Positions 43,802-53,765 are shown, numbered from the stretch's first letter. The stretch is DNA of 64,000 bases from UBA6522 sp965205045 (GCA_965205045.1 OZ242031.1:2232001-2296000), one strand, 5' to 3'. A program made the numbers and translations. The notes: generated by a model not told the origin, from the sequence alone.

Positions 43802-44899
43802 TCAGTGACAACAATTTGGATTCTCGGCAATCAGTCGATAGGCAAGGGCCTTCCCTGCCTGAGCCACTGAATAGGAAGCAGTATTTTCCAACCGCATCAT
43901 TTCCTGGATCAGATCTTCCCGAAGGACTTCCACCCCAACGACACCGTCTACATCGGCAATTATCAGCATCAGGCTTGCGTAACTGTAGGCAAAAACCTTT
44001 ACCGCCTCCGAATGCGACGCCGGTTGCCTCTCACCGTAAATGCCCGCCAGCATATTCAGCGCTGAGGCGCTCCCGTGTTCGTTCCAGAGGCGGCTGAAAA
44101 CTCTTTCCGCAACTTCTGGTTGCGCGTCTCGTATCTCCATCGCCCACTTCATGGCGTTTAGCGAGTTACCAGCTTCACCCGTTTGGCGCAACAACTCAAC
44201 CGCCGTGGCCATCATGTCATCGGTCGCACCCTGACAGCGGCGATACGAAATCTGAAGGTTCCGAATGTATTCCTCTTGATGCACGGGGTATTATCCGCGC
44301 AGCTGGTTTTCCAACGCATTGTATTCAGCTGGCGTTGTTGGCGCCTTTGAACAATCCTTAAGAGATGTGTAAAGCTGATGTGCGGCTGCACCGTTACCAT
44401 TGGAAGCGGCCACACTGAGAGGCTCAAAAAAACCAGGACTGATTCCGTCTTCCAAGTGCGACCAATCCTCGTCAAGAAAGGATGGCGAATCGAATTCAAC
44501 GTCGAGTGCGTCGCCATCAGGAAAAACCACCCGCTTCGAACGAGCCTGTTCGGAGTGGACAATCGCAGGGTCGTTCGGTTCATAGGCCAATGCAAGTTCC
44601 TGGCTTGCAGCATTCTCCGAGAATAGTTCCACGCTAGCGGCGTTGATGAGCAGTAATTCTGCCGATGTCCACGTCTGCCCCGCTTCAATCGGAGCATGTT
44701 CATTGGACTGGAGTACGGACATGTCCTCTTCTTGCGCCACTTCCCCTGAAGATTCGCCGCCATCCGTAGCGGAAACCGGCAATTCCGGCAGAGTTGTTTC
44801 GCTCGAAGGCCCAAGGATCTTACCGCCCAAGATGAATGAGGTAACGACAGCCGTGAATAGAAGCGGCATCCAAACTACGATTTTATGCACGATCTTCAT
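43802..44899 (-). pseudogene. Exported hypothetical protein interrupted by one in-frame stop
   Basis: Two ORFs, 44899-44291 and 44284-43802, are in the same frame and separated only by the TAA at 44291-44293 (NALENQLRG, stop, YPVHQEEYIRN). The first half starts with a signal-anchor-like segment (IVVWMPLLFTAVVTSFILGG) and ends in a helix ASNGNGAAAHQLYTSLKDCS; the second continues helices with conserved-looking Cys (YRRCQG) and Sel1-like repeats (NMLAGIYGERQ). The combined 365-residue product resembles periplasmic helical-repeat proteins of the same plan. Either a nonsense mutation, a sequencing error or stop readthrough. Confidence 0.65.
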
Positions 44900-45181
44900 A
44901 TTCCGTCCGTTTACTCCGTCATCTCCGTGCTGGTGCCCTCACAACGACAGCAACCTTCATTCTTTTCGGTCAATGCGTCAATTGAGGGGCTGAGGATTGC
45001 TTCCTGGACCGAAAATCATCGACATGTGGCAAATGTACCACAGGGGGGCGCTTGTCAAGGATTTTTGGTTGCAGGATTTTTGGTTGCAAATGTGCACAAG
45101 GCGCAAACAATAGACACTCTCAAACAGACGCATGCCTCATCGGTAGCGTCGCCCCCCAGGAAAGCCCCCGTTTCGCGCTGC

Positions 45182-45680
45182 TCATTTGCCAACCGGGCAA
45201 CCGCGGCCGGCCCAGGACATGGCGCCCAGCGAGGCGATCCCGAGAACGGCGAATCCTCCGGCCAGCGGCACGACCGTTCCGTCGTAGAACTGGCCGATCA
45301 GCCCGCCCAGCAACATCGACAGCAGCGTGGCAACGGTCCCGATCAGCGCGGCGGCGATGCCCGCGATGTGGCCGAAAGGCTCCATCGCCAGCGAATGGAC
45401 GTTGCCGAAAACCGAGCCAAGGCAGAAGAACGCGGCCATGCCCCATAGCACGAACGTCCACAGGGGGGGCCGGACCGTCCATCTGAATCAGGGCAACCAG
45501 GAACCCGGCCGACAACAGGCTCAGCGCCTGCAGGCCGCGAATGGCCAGCGTGCGCATACCATGCCGCACGACCAATTGCCCGTTCAGGCAGGACGCCAGG
45601 GCAAACGCCAACGACATCACGGCAAAATACGCCGGGAACAGCACGCCCGCGTGGAACTGCTCCCTGTAAATCCAACCATT
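45182..45680 (-). pseudogene. Remnant of a Bcr/CflA-type MFS drug transporter
   Basis: The minus strand from about 45680 reads FHAGVLFPAYFAVMSLAFAL, ASCLNGQLVVRHGMR and GLQALSLLSAGFLVALIQMD, then after a run of G/C near 45466 the reading continues in another frame as LWGMAAFFCLGSVFGNVHSL, AMEPFGHIAGIAAALIGT and a stop at 45182. These are the last six or so helices of a Bcr/CflA multidrug transporter. The first half is missing and a frameshift splits the rest. Non-functional. Confidence 0.75.
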
Positions 45681-45753
45681 TGTTCGGTCATGACCGATTA
45701 TGTAGAGTTGGTTTGCCCCTTCGGGGCCACGCCAACCACGGGGACCACCAGAA

Positions 45754-46356
45754 ATGACCGAGCCACGCAGCATCTTTGCGGCTGACGGCGCGAACGACGA
45801 AGAGCGCCTGTATTTCAAAATGATCGACGCGGCATTCACTGCCAGGAATGACAGGGTCATCAGCAACGGCAAGCCGGCTCACGCCGTGTACTTGCTTCAC
45901 AAGTTCTTGGACAACGCCGAGAGCAACGTGAAGGTCTTGTCGGGCAGGCTCTCCAGGACGTTCGACGGTGTGCTCGCTTACGCCGATCCCGAGATGGCCA
46001 GGGCTGCCATCAAGTTTCTTCGCCGGCGGGATTCACGGCTCTCGATCCTCATCGCGGACGACATTGACGTCGATCCGGGACAGGCAGCCCCGGATCATCC
46101 TCTCCTGGCCGCCATCGAGCGCGCAGAGATCAATGGGCGAGAGACGGTTGCGCAGGCGGACGCGCAAGACCGGGACGATTTCGATCACCATTTCATCGTC
46201 ATGGATGAGTCGGCCTCGCGGGTCGAGTTTGACACAGAGAACGCCAAGGCTTTCGCAAACCTCGGCGATGCGGGCTTCGCCTCCCGGTTGGCCGGCGCGT
46301 TCGACTTCTTCGAGCTGAATAGCGTTCCGCTGTATTCGAAGCCGGCAACGGGTTAA
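45754..46356 (+). CDS. Hypothetical protein
   Basis: A 200-residue, acidic, soluble protein starting at ATG 45754 (MTEPRSIFAADGANDEERLY). No family recognised. HAVYLLHKFLDNAESNVKVL and LSRTFDGVLAYADPEMARAA suggest alternating alpha/beta structure, and HHFIVMDESASRVEFDTENA near the C-terminus with a preceding His pair recalls the end of phospholipase-D-like folds, but the HxK(x4)D motif is absent. A palindrome-like GGTCATGACC is just upstream at 45686-45695. Composition is like the host chromosome. Confidence 0.55.
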   Translation: MTEPRSIFAADGANDEERLYFKMIDAAFTARNDRVISNGKPAHAVYLLHKFLDNAESNVKVLSGRLSRTFDGVLAYADPEMARAAIKFLRRRDSRLSILIADDIDVDPGQAAPDHPLLAAIERAEINGRETVAQADAQDRDDFDHHFIVMDESASRVEFDTENAKAFANLGDAGFASRLAGAFDFFELNSVPLYSKPATG

Positions 46357-47644
46357 CCCCGAGAAAGAGCCTTTCATGGAGGAGTGCGCACAATGCACGC
46401 TGGGTGCGTACGCCAGCGGCATGGCGATGGCGTTTGCGGCAAACTTGCTGGTGACGGCCTGGGCCAGCTTCTACAGGCTGCTTCAGAATCGTCAGCGCGA
46501 ACTGGCTACCGAAGCGGAAGGGCTCGCCAGGAATCCGCTCATTGAAGAAGAAGTCGGCATCGAGATTCTTCAGGAACAGATTTCGAGATGGCGGCGGTAC
46601 CGCGGCGGGGGGCATTTGGAGAGGTTGGCGAGCGTGCGTTTCTTGACCTTGCCGCGCGACCGGTAGAACTCGCGCAACAGCAAGGCGGGCGGCGAGTTGC
46701 GATCGCTTGTTCGCAAGGAAGTCCTGCGTCTTGGTCAACTCGACCCTGGCTTGTGCGAAGTGCGTCATCGCGCCCTCCGCGTCAATCTTCGAATGATCCA
46801 GCATCGCCTCTGCGGCGATCAACTGAGCATCCGCCCACACATCGCAATCGCGTTCTGGATTGAGCGCGTTCTGCGCGCCGAGGCATTCTTCTACCGCCCT
46901 GCGGAGAAACTCCGGCCCGTCCGCGCCTTCCTCGGCGCGGCCTCGATTGACAAGCAAGTAGCCATAATTGATGCGGGTCTTCGCCCATTGAAGCGACTCG
47001 CCCTTTGCCTCAAACACTTCCATGGCCGTCCGGTAAAATGCCTCCGGAGCCGTCCACATGCCGATGGTACATGGCTCTCCGGTTTCCGGGTGCCGAAACG
47101 CGAAATTCGCTTGCGCCAGCCCCTGTGCACTAGTGGCAGCCGCCCAGTCAACCGGGAACCCACCATTGTCAAATCGCCATGTCGCCTTGCGGAACGCGTA
47201 CTCGGCATTCAGAAACAGATCGAGCGCCTCCGAAGTGCCCTTCAGCCGACCGGCAGCAAGTTGTGCGTTTCCCGCGTCCATCTGACGTGCGCCCTGGTTC
47301 CATACGTGAGTGTGGCGGTAGCGCGTGTTCTCGGCGCACAACTTCATGGCATCTTCGATCCAGCCACCGTCGCCGCCGAACGTGTCGGCGTGCTGGATCA
47401 GCCGCCCGACCGCGCGGCTGCGAAACAGCATCGTCTTCTCGTGGTCGTACGGATCTTCCTTTGCCGTCGGCAAGTAACCCGCCGCGCATACGAAGTGCAT
47501 GGCTGCGGCAACCGCATCTCCCCGGAAGAGAGCCGCCTCGGCGCGCGCCTGCCGGGCGGAAACGCGAATCTTCGTACTCACCAGCTCCGGAGCCCGCTGA
47601 GAGTTCTCCAACTCTGCCAGCGCGGCGTCGGCTTCGTCGTCCAC
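46199..47644 (-). CDS. TPR-like helical-repeat protein, 3' end replaced
   Basis: GTG at 47644, 10 bases after the hsdS stop with AAGAGAAAGAG between, so it is the last gene of the type I restriction operon. The native-looking part (about residues 1-308, 47644-46718) is a run of Ala/Arg-rich antiparallel helices like TPR or Sel1 repeats (AEAALFRGDAVAAAMHFV, ALDLFLNAEYAFRKATWRF, AQANFAFRHP). After TKTQDFLAN it runs into the transposase scar; the frame remains open to 46199 but those residues are Arg/Pro-rich and antisense to other genes. Role in restriction unknown. Confidence 0.55.
   Translation of the reverse strand: MDDEADAALAELENSQRAPELVSTKIRVSARQARAEAALFRGDAVAAAMHFVCAAGYLPTAKEDPYDHEKTMLFRSRAVGRLIQHADTFGGDGGWIEDAMKLCAENTRYRHTHVWNQGARQMDAGNAQLAAGRLKGTSEALDLFLNAEYAFRKATWRFDNGGFPVDWAAATSAQGLAQANFAFRHPETGEPCTIGMWTAPEAFYRTAMEVFEAKGESLQWAKTRINYGYLLVNRGRAEEGADGPEFLRRAVEECLGAQNALNPERDCDVWADAQLIAAEAMLDHSKIDAEGAMTHFAQARVELTKTQDFLANKRSQLAARLAVARVLPVARQGQETHARQPLQMPPAAVPPPSRNLFLKNLDADFFFNERIPGEPFRFGSQFALTILKQPVEAGPGRHQQVCRKRHRHAAGVRTQRALCALLHERLFLGVNPLPASNTAERYSARRSRTRRPTGRRSPHRRGLRKPWRSLCQTRPARPTHP
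46376..46666 (+). CDS. Possible small membrane protein
   Basis: A 96-residue ORF 19 bases after the previous gene, with one predicted membrane helix (YASGMAMAFAANLLVTAWAS) and a charged helical tail (EEVGIEILQEQISRWRRY). Same strand and spacing suggest an operon with the 45754 gene. The opposite strand here is also open and the 3' end runs into a transposase remnant, so the last 20 residues are probably not native. Weakly supported. Confidence 0.3.
   Translation: MEECAQCTLGAYASGMAMAFAANLLVTAWASFYRLLQNRQRELATEAEGLARNPLIEEEVGIEILQEQISRWRRYRGGGHLERLASVRFLTLPRDR
46600..46716 (-). mobile_element. Transposase N-terminal remnant (IS1634/IS4-like)
   Basis: On the minus strand, in a frame different from the TPR gene, the bases encode SDRNSPPALLLREFYRSRGK then VKKRTLANLSKCPP. 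This matches the well-known N-terminus of IS1634-type transposases (NRxSPPAxLLRESYREGGK, VKNRTLANLS). It decays within 15 residues. No inverted repeats or catalytic part were found, so only a scar is left. It truncates the TPR gene upstream. Confidence 0.65.
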
Positions 47645-47653
47645 CTCTTTCTC

Positions 47654-48844
47654 TTATAGCTTGCCGCGAAATGCACGTTGTGAGAGAGACGCCAAGAGCT
47701 CTTTAGTTTCCTCAAGTGCCCTCCGATCCCTTGCTATAACCTTCCGAGTTTGCGAGACAAGTCGCGCGTAAGTGGCTTGAGTCTCTTTCGGCGGTTCGAT
47801 TATTGGCAAGCTGCGAAGGCCCCTGATATTGATGTTGTAGTTCCCCGCTGTGGTCTTGGCTTCTTGAATCATGCGTTGTCGATATGATGGCATCGAGACC
47901 GCCGTCTGGACATGCAAGGGTGTAACGTTGACGTCATTGCGAAGACGTGCGCGAATCAGATAGGAAGCGAAAGCTGCTTCCTCGCTGGATTCGAAGACCG
48001 CGCACCGCCCAATGAAATCGGGGTTTCCGTTCGTTCTGACAAACAAAATGTCCCCCAGCATTAACTGCAATCGCTGAAGATCTTTCGTAGGAAGACGCGC
48101 ATACTTCAACTTCTCCCAAGAAACCATTCCGTCTACAATGTTCGGAATCCTCAAGACAGGTATGCAATCTTCGCAATCCAAGTCCCAGCACTTAATTGAC
48201 GTTCCATATCTAATCTCAAGCAGATAATCCTTGAGCGGGCGAACTGGCCAATTCTTCGGATTTGACAATGGATCCCCAAACATTTCCAGAAAGGCAGATT
48301 TTACAAGTTCGTCAGCATGGACGAGAGACTGTTCCCGCTTGCGGCGGATGGCGTCAGCCTTGTCTAGGATTTTTGCAATCCGACGCTGTTCATCCACCAA
48401 TATGTCCGGCACTTCCATCGCGGCGATTTCCGAAGTTCTAATCGAAGGGTAGTCTTGGGCTCTAATGAGCCGGGAAGGCGAATTCATTCGAAGCCAATAT
48501 GTCAAATACGATGGGTCATACTTGCCTGTTGGAGTAAGTGCTGCGAGGTGACTGACGACATATGAAGGCTCACGAAGCCGGTACACACGTCCAAGTTTTG
48601 CTGACATGCCACTCTTAGCGAAAAGGACGGTTCCTACCGGATAGAGTTTGAGCCGCCTACTTCTCGCGGTTGGATCGTCGACCATTTCACAGTCATTCTC
48701 AGATTTTTCGCCTTTGACAAGACCCTCTAGACTTCCCGCACGAATAAATGGATGCCCATGTGAAGACAGCTCATCTGGTTTGGGAGCAGGTTGACCAGCC
48801 GATACTTCAACTACCTTGCCCAAGGGGGTCGTCGGCATCATCAC
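47654..48844 (-). CDS. hsdS: Type I restriction-modification specificity subunit HsdS
   Basis: A 396-residue HsdS with two target-recognition domains. TRD1 covers about residues 1-150 (LGKVVEVSAGQPAPK, TVLFAKSGMSAKLGRVY), followed by the central conserved helix DEQRRIAKILDKADAIRRKR, then TRD2 (WPVRPLKDYLLEIRYG, GDILFVRTNGNPDFIGR) and the distal helix TQATYARLVSQTRKV. It determines the bipartite DNA target. Overlaps hsdM by 4 bases. Composition is AT-richer than hsdM and hsdR, as expected for a rapidly exchanged specificity gene. Confidence 0.93.
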   Translation of the reverse strand: MMMPTTPLGKVVEVSAGQPAPKPDELSSHGHPFIRAGSLEGLVKGEKSENDCEMVDDPTARSRRLKLYPVGTVLFAKSGMSAKLGRVYRLREPSYVVSHLAALTPTGKYDPSYLTYWLRMNSPSRLIRAQDYPSIRTSEIAAMEVPDILVDEQRRIAKILDKADAIRRKREQSLVHADELVKSAFLEMFGDPLSNPKNWPVRPLKDYLLEIRYGTSIKCWDLDCEDCIPVLRIPNIVDGMVSWEKLKYARLPTKDLQRLQLMLGDILFVRTNGNPDFIGRCAVFESSEEAAFASYLIRARLRNDVNVTPLHVQTAVSMPSYRQRMIQEAKTTAGNYNINIRGLRSLPIIEPPKETQATYARLVSQTRKVIARDRRALEETKELLASLSQRAFRGKL

Positions 48845-50361
48845 AATAGTCCATCGAGTTGCGCAAGATTAGACGCGATGTCGTCATTTAGCTTCTTCAT
48901 CCTCTTTAGAATTATTTTGGGTGGATCATAGCTTTCTGTTTCATAAACCCGCTCCTTATAGCGGTTGAGAGAGAGATCATAGTTCGTCTCTCGGATATCC
49001 TTGACCTCGACAAAAAACGCCTTGTCCTTTCGATCCGTATCCGTCTCGGGATCACGGGATCGCCATCGGACAAGGCAATCCGGCAAATCGTTCGCATCGA
49101 CCGGATCCCGCTTGTCGTCGAGCGAAAATCCATCGGCCTCGACATCATAGAAAAACACATTGTCCGTGCGCCCGCCCTTGGTGAACACCAGAATGCCGGT
49201 AGAGACTCCCGCGTAGGGTTTGAACACGCCGCTCGGAAGGGAGATCACCGCTTCAAGCTGGTTGGCGTCCACAAGCTGCTTACGAAGCGCCCGGTGCGCC
49301 CGGGACGACCCGAAGAGCACTCCATCCGGCACGATAGTCGCCGAACAGCCGCCGGTCTTCAACATTCTGAGGATCAGAGCGACGAACAGCAGTTCGGTCT
49401 TCTTCGTCTTTACTTGGCGGAGCAGGGAGGAATGCACATCCTCGAAGTCGAGACTGCCCTTGAACGGCGGATTTGCCAGTATCACGTCGAAACCATCATT
49501 GGCCGCTTCCGGAAACCGGTCCGTGAAGCCCTGGCTCAACGTATCCTGATAGTGAATGTCCGGATCGTCCACGCCATGAAGCATCAGGTTCATGGCGGCG
49601 ATCCGCAGCATGGTCGCGTCGAAATCGAATCCGTGAAACATTCCGCTGCGGATATGTTCGAGGTCCTCCTCCAGCAAGTCGCCCGTATAGATTTTCTCGG
49701 TCGCTCCGGTTTCTTCATCGAGATGCTCAATGGTTCCCTCAGGCGAGGAGTAGGTCCGAAGCAGATATTCCATGACGCCAACCAGGAACCCGCCGGTTCC
49801 GCACGCCGGATCGGCAACCGTCTCGGTCGGCTTCGGTTCCAGCATTTCCACCATCAGGCGGATGATGTGCCGGGGCGTTCGGAACTGCCCACTGATACCG
49901 GCAGTCGTCAGCTTGCTGAGCAGGTATTCGTAGAGATCGCCCTTGGTGTCGCCTTCCGTCAGCGGCAAGTCATTGATCATGTTGACCGCCTTGACCAGGA
50001 GACTCGGCTTCTGGACCATGAGTTGCGCGTCCTTCATGAACTCCGCGAAGGCCGAACCGGCCGCCGCTGGGGTCTTCAGATGAGGAAAAACCTTGTCCCT
50101 GACCAGCGGGAGCATCTCATCTGCAGCGAGATGGCGGAACCGCGACCAACGCAGATTTTGCTGCTCGTCATTGAAGCGGCGCTGGAACGTTGTTCCCGTG
50201 CGTTTCCGTCGGTTCTCATCGCGGGTTTCGTTGATATCCAGCAGGCGCGCGTACATCAGGAAAGTGATCTGCTCGATCACCGTCAAGGGATTGGTAATCC
50301 CACCCTGCCAGAACTCGGTCCAGAGAGCGTCCACCCGCCGCTTCAGTTCACCTGTAACCAC
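48841..50361 (-). CDS. hsdM: Type I restriction-modification methyltransferase HsdM
   Basis: A 506-residue N6-adenine methyltransferase subunit. N-terminal helical HsdM domain (LTVIEQITFLMYARLLDINE), SAM-binding motif I DPACGTGGFLVGVMEYL, catalytic NPPFKGSL, and the typical GQFRTPRHIIRLMVEM before motif I. GTG at 50361 shares one base with the hsdR stop. Methylates host DNA and forms the M2S core with HsdS. Confidence 0.95.
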   Translation of the reverse strand: MVTGELKRRVDALWTEFWQGGITNPLTVIEQITFLMYARLLDINETRDENRRKRTGTTFQRRFNDEQQNLRWSRFRHLAADEMLPLVRDKVFPHLKTPAAAGSAFAEFMKDAQLMVQKPSLLVKAVNMINDLPLTEGDTKGDLYEYLLSKLTTAGISGQFRTPRHIIRLMVEMLEPKPTETVADPACGTGGFLVGVMEYLLRTYSSPEGTIEHLDEETGATEKIYTGDLLEEDLEHIRSGMFHGFDFDATMLRIAAMNLMLHGVDDPDIHYQDTLSQGFTDRFPEAANDGFDVILANPPFKGSLDFEDVHSSLLRQVKTKKTELLFVALILRMLKTGGCSATIVPDGVLFGSSRAHRALRKQLVDANQLEAVISLPSGVFKPYAGVSTGILVFTKGGRTDNVFFYDVEADGFSLDDKRDPVDANDLPDCLVRWRSRDPETDTDRKDKAFFVEVKDIRETNYDLSLNRYKERVYETESYDPPKIILKRMKKLNDDIASNLAQLDGLL

Positions 50362-53300
50362 TAGTGCTCATACCTCCCATCTGTGTCTGGTTTCGGTCGC
50401 TCTTCCTGAGGCACGCCGAACATTCGGATCACCTCGAGTAGATCGTTGACCTCCTCGTCCGTCTTGAACACGCCATCCAGGCCATCGGCATCGACTATCG
50501 TGAAGGGTCGTTCGTAGAGGCGTTCCACTGTGATCGAGCCGTAACGGGCGATATGGTTCTGCAGAAGCCCGAGAAAACGTGTCTGCTTCGCGGTCAGTTC
50601 GGAATGCTTGCGGGCAAACTCGCTGAAGCGTTCCGCGACGGCATTCGGGTCCATGCCGACGATGTCCCGAATGGCGAATTCGAGCGGCTCCGCAGAACGG
50701 AAGAACTCGGCGAGCACAGAGCGGCTGGCGTTCGGGCTCTGGGTCAGCACCAATGAGACCAGGGACTCTATGTCGTCCTCGGACACGGGTTGGCCCGCGC
50801 GGATTTTCCGAAGCGTCGGGTCCGTTTCGAAGTGTTTTTTCAGCTCCGCTTCGACGATCTGCTTGTACGCTCGCATGTCCACTGTCTTGAGGCTCGTCGA
50901 ACGGCGGCTGTGCTCCACTTCGGTCACGTCTTCAATGATGTCCACGATCCGGGGCGGAAGAGGCGTTCCGCGGCCACGCTCGCGGTGATGCATGATTTCG
51001 CGAAGCGGCTGACGCACTTCTTCGAGCGCCTGTACCGATATCTGCTTCCAGAACTCGTCGGACTTCACGCGCCGAATGACCGCCTCTTTCTGCCGTACCG
51101 GGTTCAGGTGCATCCGGAGCGCCGCCAACCGATCCATGAGGTCCACCTTCAGGTCGGCAAGTTCCCCGGACTTCGTCAGTACCGCTTTCTGCATGCGGGC
51201 GATGAGCAAGTCCAGTGCGTAGGCATCGCCGTATCCCCGGATATTGCGCCATTGCATCAGGGGCGCGATTTCCCGGTGCAGACGGGCCACCGTGGCCGGT
51301 GCGAATCCGTTAAGAACGTCGGGCGCCGAGAGCGAGCGCTTCTCCCGCCATTTTTCCCGGACGGCGATCGATTCCTCCGGCAGTGCCTCGATGTCTGCGG
51401 CGACAAGGCCGATCGCCATGTCGAACGCCGGCATCGCGCTCTCCAGCAATGCGGTCTCAGCCAGCTTCAGCTTGGCTTCGAAAACAGACTGCATCAGGGA
51501 CTTGACTGGCTGCGGCTCCGCCGCCCGGTAGCCCATCTCGAAACGTTCGAAATTCTTCCAATGGTCGAAGACGCGGAAAATGGTCTTGTCCTGCCCCGGA
51601 CCGAACAGGTTTTCGCACAGGCGCGTGCCGCGGCCGATCATCTGCCAGAACTTGACCGGGGACTTGATGGGTTTGGCGAACACGAGATTCAGTATCTCCG
51701 GAATGTCGATGCCGGTGTCGAGCATGTCCACGGAGATCGCGACGGTCATCTCGGCGTTGGTCCCATCGCCCTTGAAATCGTCGATGAGTTGCTCCGCGCG
51801 GGGGTCGTAGTTGTCGATGACCTGACAGAATCGGCCGCCGTACTGAGGGTACATGTCGTCGAAAATCTGGCGCATCAACACTGCGTGCCGGTGATTGCGG
51901 GCAAAGATGATGCTCTTGCCGGGCAGTTGTCCCGTTGCATCCCGGAGTCCGTTTTCCATGAGGTTCCGTAGAATTACACGGTTGGTGTCCTTGTTGTAAA
52001 TGCTCTTATCTACCTGTTCCGACGAGAAATCGAACTGGGACGGGTCCTCGCCCTGTTCTTCCAGCGCTTCGATCTGTTCCTTGGTGAGGGTTTCGAGCTT
52101 GATGCCCTCGCGCAAGAAGTGCGTCGTGTGTTCGAAGACCTCGAACGGCGTCAGGTACTCATCGGCGACAGCCTGCTCCAGATCGTAATTGGCCGTGGGT
52201 AGCTGGCCCTCGCAATCGAACAGCCGGAACGTGCTCCTGGTCACGAAATCCACCGGCGTCGCCGTGAGCCCGATCTGGTAGCAATCGAAATACCGGAAGA
52301 TGTCTCCGTAGACGTTGTAGATGCTGCGGTGGGATTCGTCCGCGATGATGAGATCGAAGAAACCGACGTCGAAGGACTGGAACACCTTCTGCATGGCCGG
52401 GTAGGTCGCCAGGAAGATGCGTTCGCTGGCGCTGGGCTCGATGCGGGAGGATACGATCCGGATGGGTTCCGACAGGAAGTCGTTGAAGGCGTTCCTGGCC
52501 TGCTTCCTCAGCTCCCGCCGGTCGCAAAGAAAGAGTACCCGTTTCACCCAGCTGGCGCGTATCAGAAGGTCGGTCAGCGCGATCGCCACCCGCGTCTTGC
52601 CGGTGCCGGTGGCCTGCACGATGAGCGCCTTGCGGTGCTTGTTCGCGAACCGCTCGCCGACTCGCTTGATCGCCTCGATCTGGTAGAGGCGGTCGACGAT
52701 CTGTTTCCTGATCTCGAGGGTGTCGAGGGGCCGCCTCTCCAGCCGCTGGAAATTCACCAGGTACTGAAGACTGTCCTTCGAGTAGAAGCCGTGGAGTTTT
52801 CGCGGCGGAAATCCCTGTGCGTCGTCCCACATCCAGGTGTCGAACCCGTTCGTGTAGAAGATCACGGGCCGTTGCCCATGCATCTTTTCCAGTCCGTCCG
52901 CGTACAGCTTGGCCTGGTGGCGGCCGCGCTCGGGATCGACGGATGTTTTCTTGGCCTCGACAACGGCCAGGGGATTCCCGTTGTCGTCCCAGAGGACGTA
53001 GTCGGCATAGCCGATGCCGGTGTCGGTGGGCTGACGTTCCACCTCGATTTCCTTTCCGACCTCAGCCGTACTGTCGAGACCTTCGCCGACATCCCAGCGC
53101 GCGCTGGCGAGTTGATTGTCGATCAGGCGCGTGCGGGTAGTGGCCTCATCGAATCCCAGCGCGTCCGCCGCCTCGCCTGCCGTGGCAGTCCGATAATGGG
53201 CTCTCTGTTCGCCTACGGTCATCGCGCCGGCGATGCGCCGTTCGTCCAACTCCCGCAGCAAAGCCGCCATTCGCGCTTCCTGTGCGGCCAGCTTGTCCAG

Positions 53301-53765
53301 GAGCCGCCGACGCTCCCGCGCGTACCCGGCTCCGGACGTTTTCGGCCCGGTGCCCGGTTTTCGGAAGGCCGGTATCGAACCGGGATCGCCGCCTCCATAC
53401 TGAACCCGCAGCCAGCGCGCCAGGTCGTAGGCTTCCTGGAGCAGCCACGATACCGTTCGCGGCTTGACCGGTTCTCCGTGCGCGGCGCGATTGCCGTAAA
53501 TTCTCAGCGCATGCAGCTTGTCGAGCACAACCCTCGGCGTGAGCGCGGTAAACGCGTGGTTCTTGAGCAGATCGATGAACGAAGGTTTGTCGGGCTTCGG
53601 CAGGCGCAATTCGTGGTAAATGCCCTTGGTGAGGTTTTCCCCGAAAAGGCGGAGTTTCACCAACGAGCTGGCCGGGTCGGTGCCAGCGTAGGCCTCGGCG
53701 AATCCTCCGAGCGACGCAAGCTCCGACCAGTCTTCACGAAGAAATTCGAAGTTCTCCGATTTCAC
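50361..53765 (-). CDS. hsdR: Type I restriction endonuclease subunit HsdR
   Basis: A 1134-residue motor/nuclease subunit. Order: N-terminal DUF4145-like helical domain with a HEPN-type segment (LRIYGNRAAHG), a coiled coil around residues 150-190, nuclease domain with D...NPLAVVEAKK (D-x-E-x-K), then helicase motifs: Walker A QATGTGKTRVAI, DESH box (ADESHRSI), motif III LTATP, and motif VI QMIGRGTRLCENLFG. Restricts unmodified DNA after translocation. Operon order regulator, R, M, S; each junction overlaps or nearly so. Confidence 0.95.
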   Translation of the reverse strand: MKSENFEFLREDWSELASLGGFAEAYAGTDPASSLVKLRLFGENLTKGIYHELRLPKPDKPSFIDLLKNHAFTALTPRVVLDKLHALRIYGNRAAHGEPVKPRTVSWLLQEAYDLARWLRVQYGGGDPGSIPAFRKPGTGPKTSGAGYARERRRLLDKLAAQEARMAALLRELDERRIAGAMTVGEQRAHYRTATAGEAADALGFDEATTRTRLIDNQLASARWDVGEGLDSTAEVGKEIEVERQPTDTGIGYADYVLWDDNGNPLAVVEAKKTSVDPERGRHQAKLYADGLEKMHGQRPVIFYTNGFDTWMWDDAQGFPPRKLHGFYSKDSLQYLVNFQRLERRPLDTLEIRKQIVDRLYQIEAIKRVGERFANKHRKALIVQATGTGKTRVAIALTDLLIRASWVKRVLFLCDRRELRKQARNAFNDFLSEPIRIVSSRIEPSASERIFLATYPAMQKVFQSFDVGFFDLIIADESHRSIYNVYGDIFRYFDCYQIGLTATPVDFVTRSTFRLFDCEGQLPTANYDLEQAVADEYLTPFEVFEHTTHFLREGIKLETLTKEQIEALEEQGEDPSQFDFSSEQVDKSIYNKDTNRVILRNLMENGLRDATGQLPGKSIIFARNHRHAVLMRQIFDDMYPQYGGRFCQVIDNYDPRAEQLIDDFKGDGTNAEMTVAISVDMLDTGIDIPEILNLVFAKPIKSPVKFWQMIGRGTRLCENLFGPGQDKTIFRVFDHWKNFERFEMGYRAAEPQPVKSLMQSVFEAKLKLAETALLESAMPAFDMAIGLVAADIEALPEESIAVREKWREKRSLSAPDVLNGFAPATVARLHREIAPLMQWRNIRGYGDAYALDLLIARMQKAVLTKSGELADLKVDLMDRLAALRMHLNPVRQKEAVIRRVKSDEFWKQISVQALEEVRQPLREIMHHRERGRGTPLPPRIVDIIEDVTEVEHSRRSTSLKTVDMRAYKQIVEAELKKHFETDPTLRKIRAGQPVSEDDIESLVSLVLTQSPNASRSVLAEFFRSAEPLEFAIRDIVGMDPNAVAERFSEFARKHSELTAKQTRFLGLLQNHIARYGSITVERLYERPFTIVDADGLDGVFKTDEEVNDLLEVIRMFGVPQEERPKPDTDGRYEH

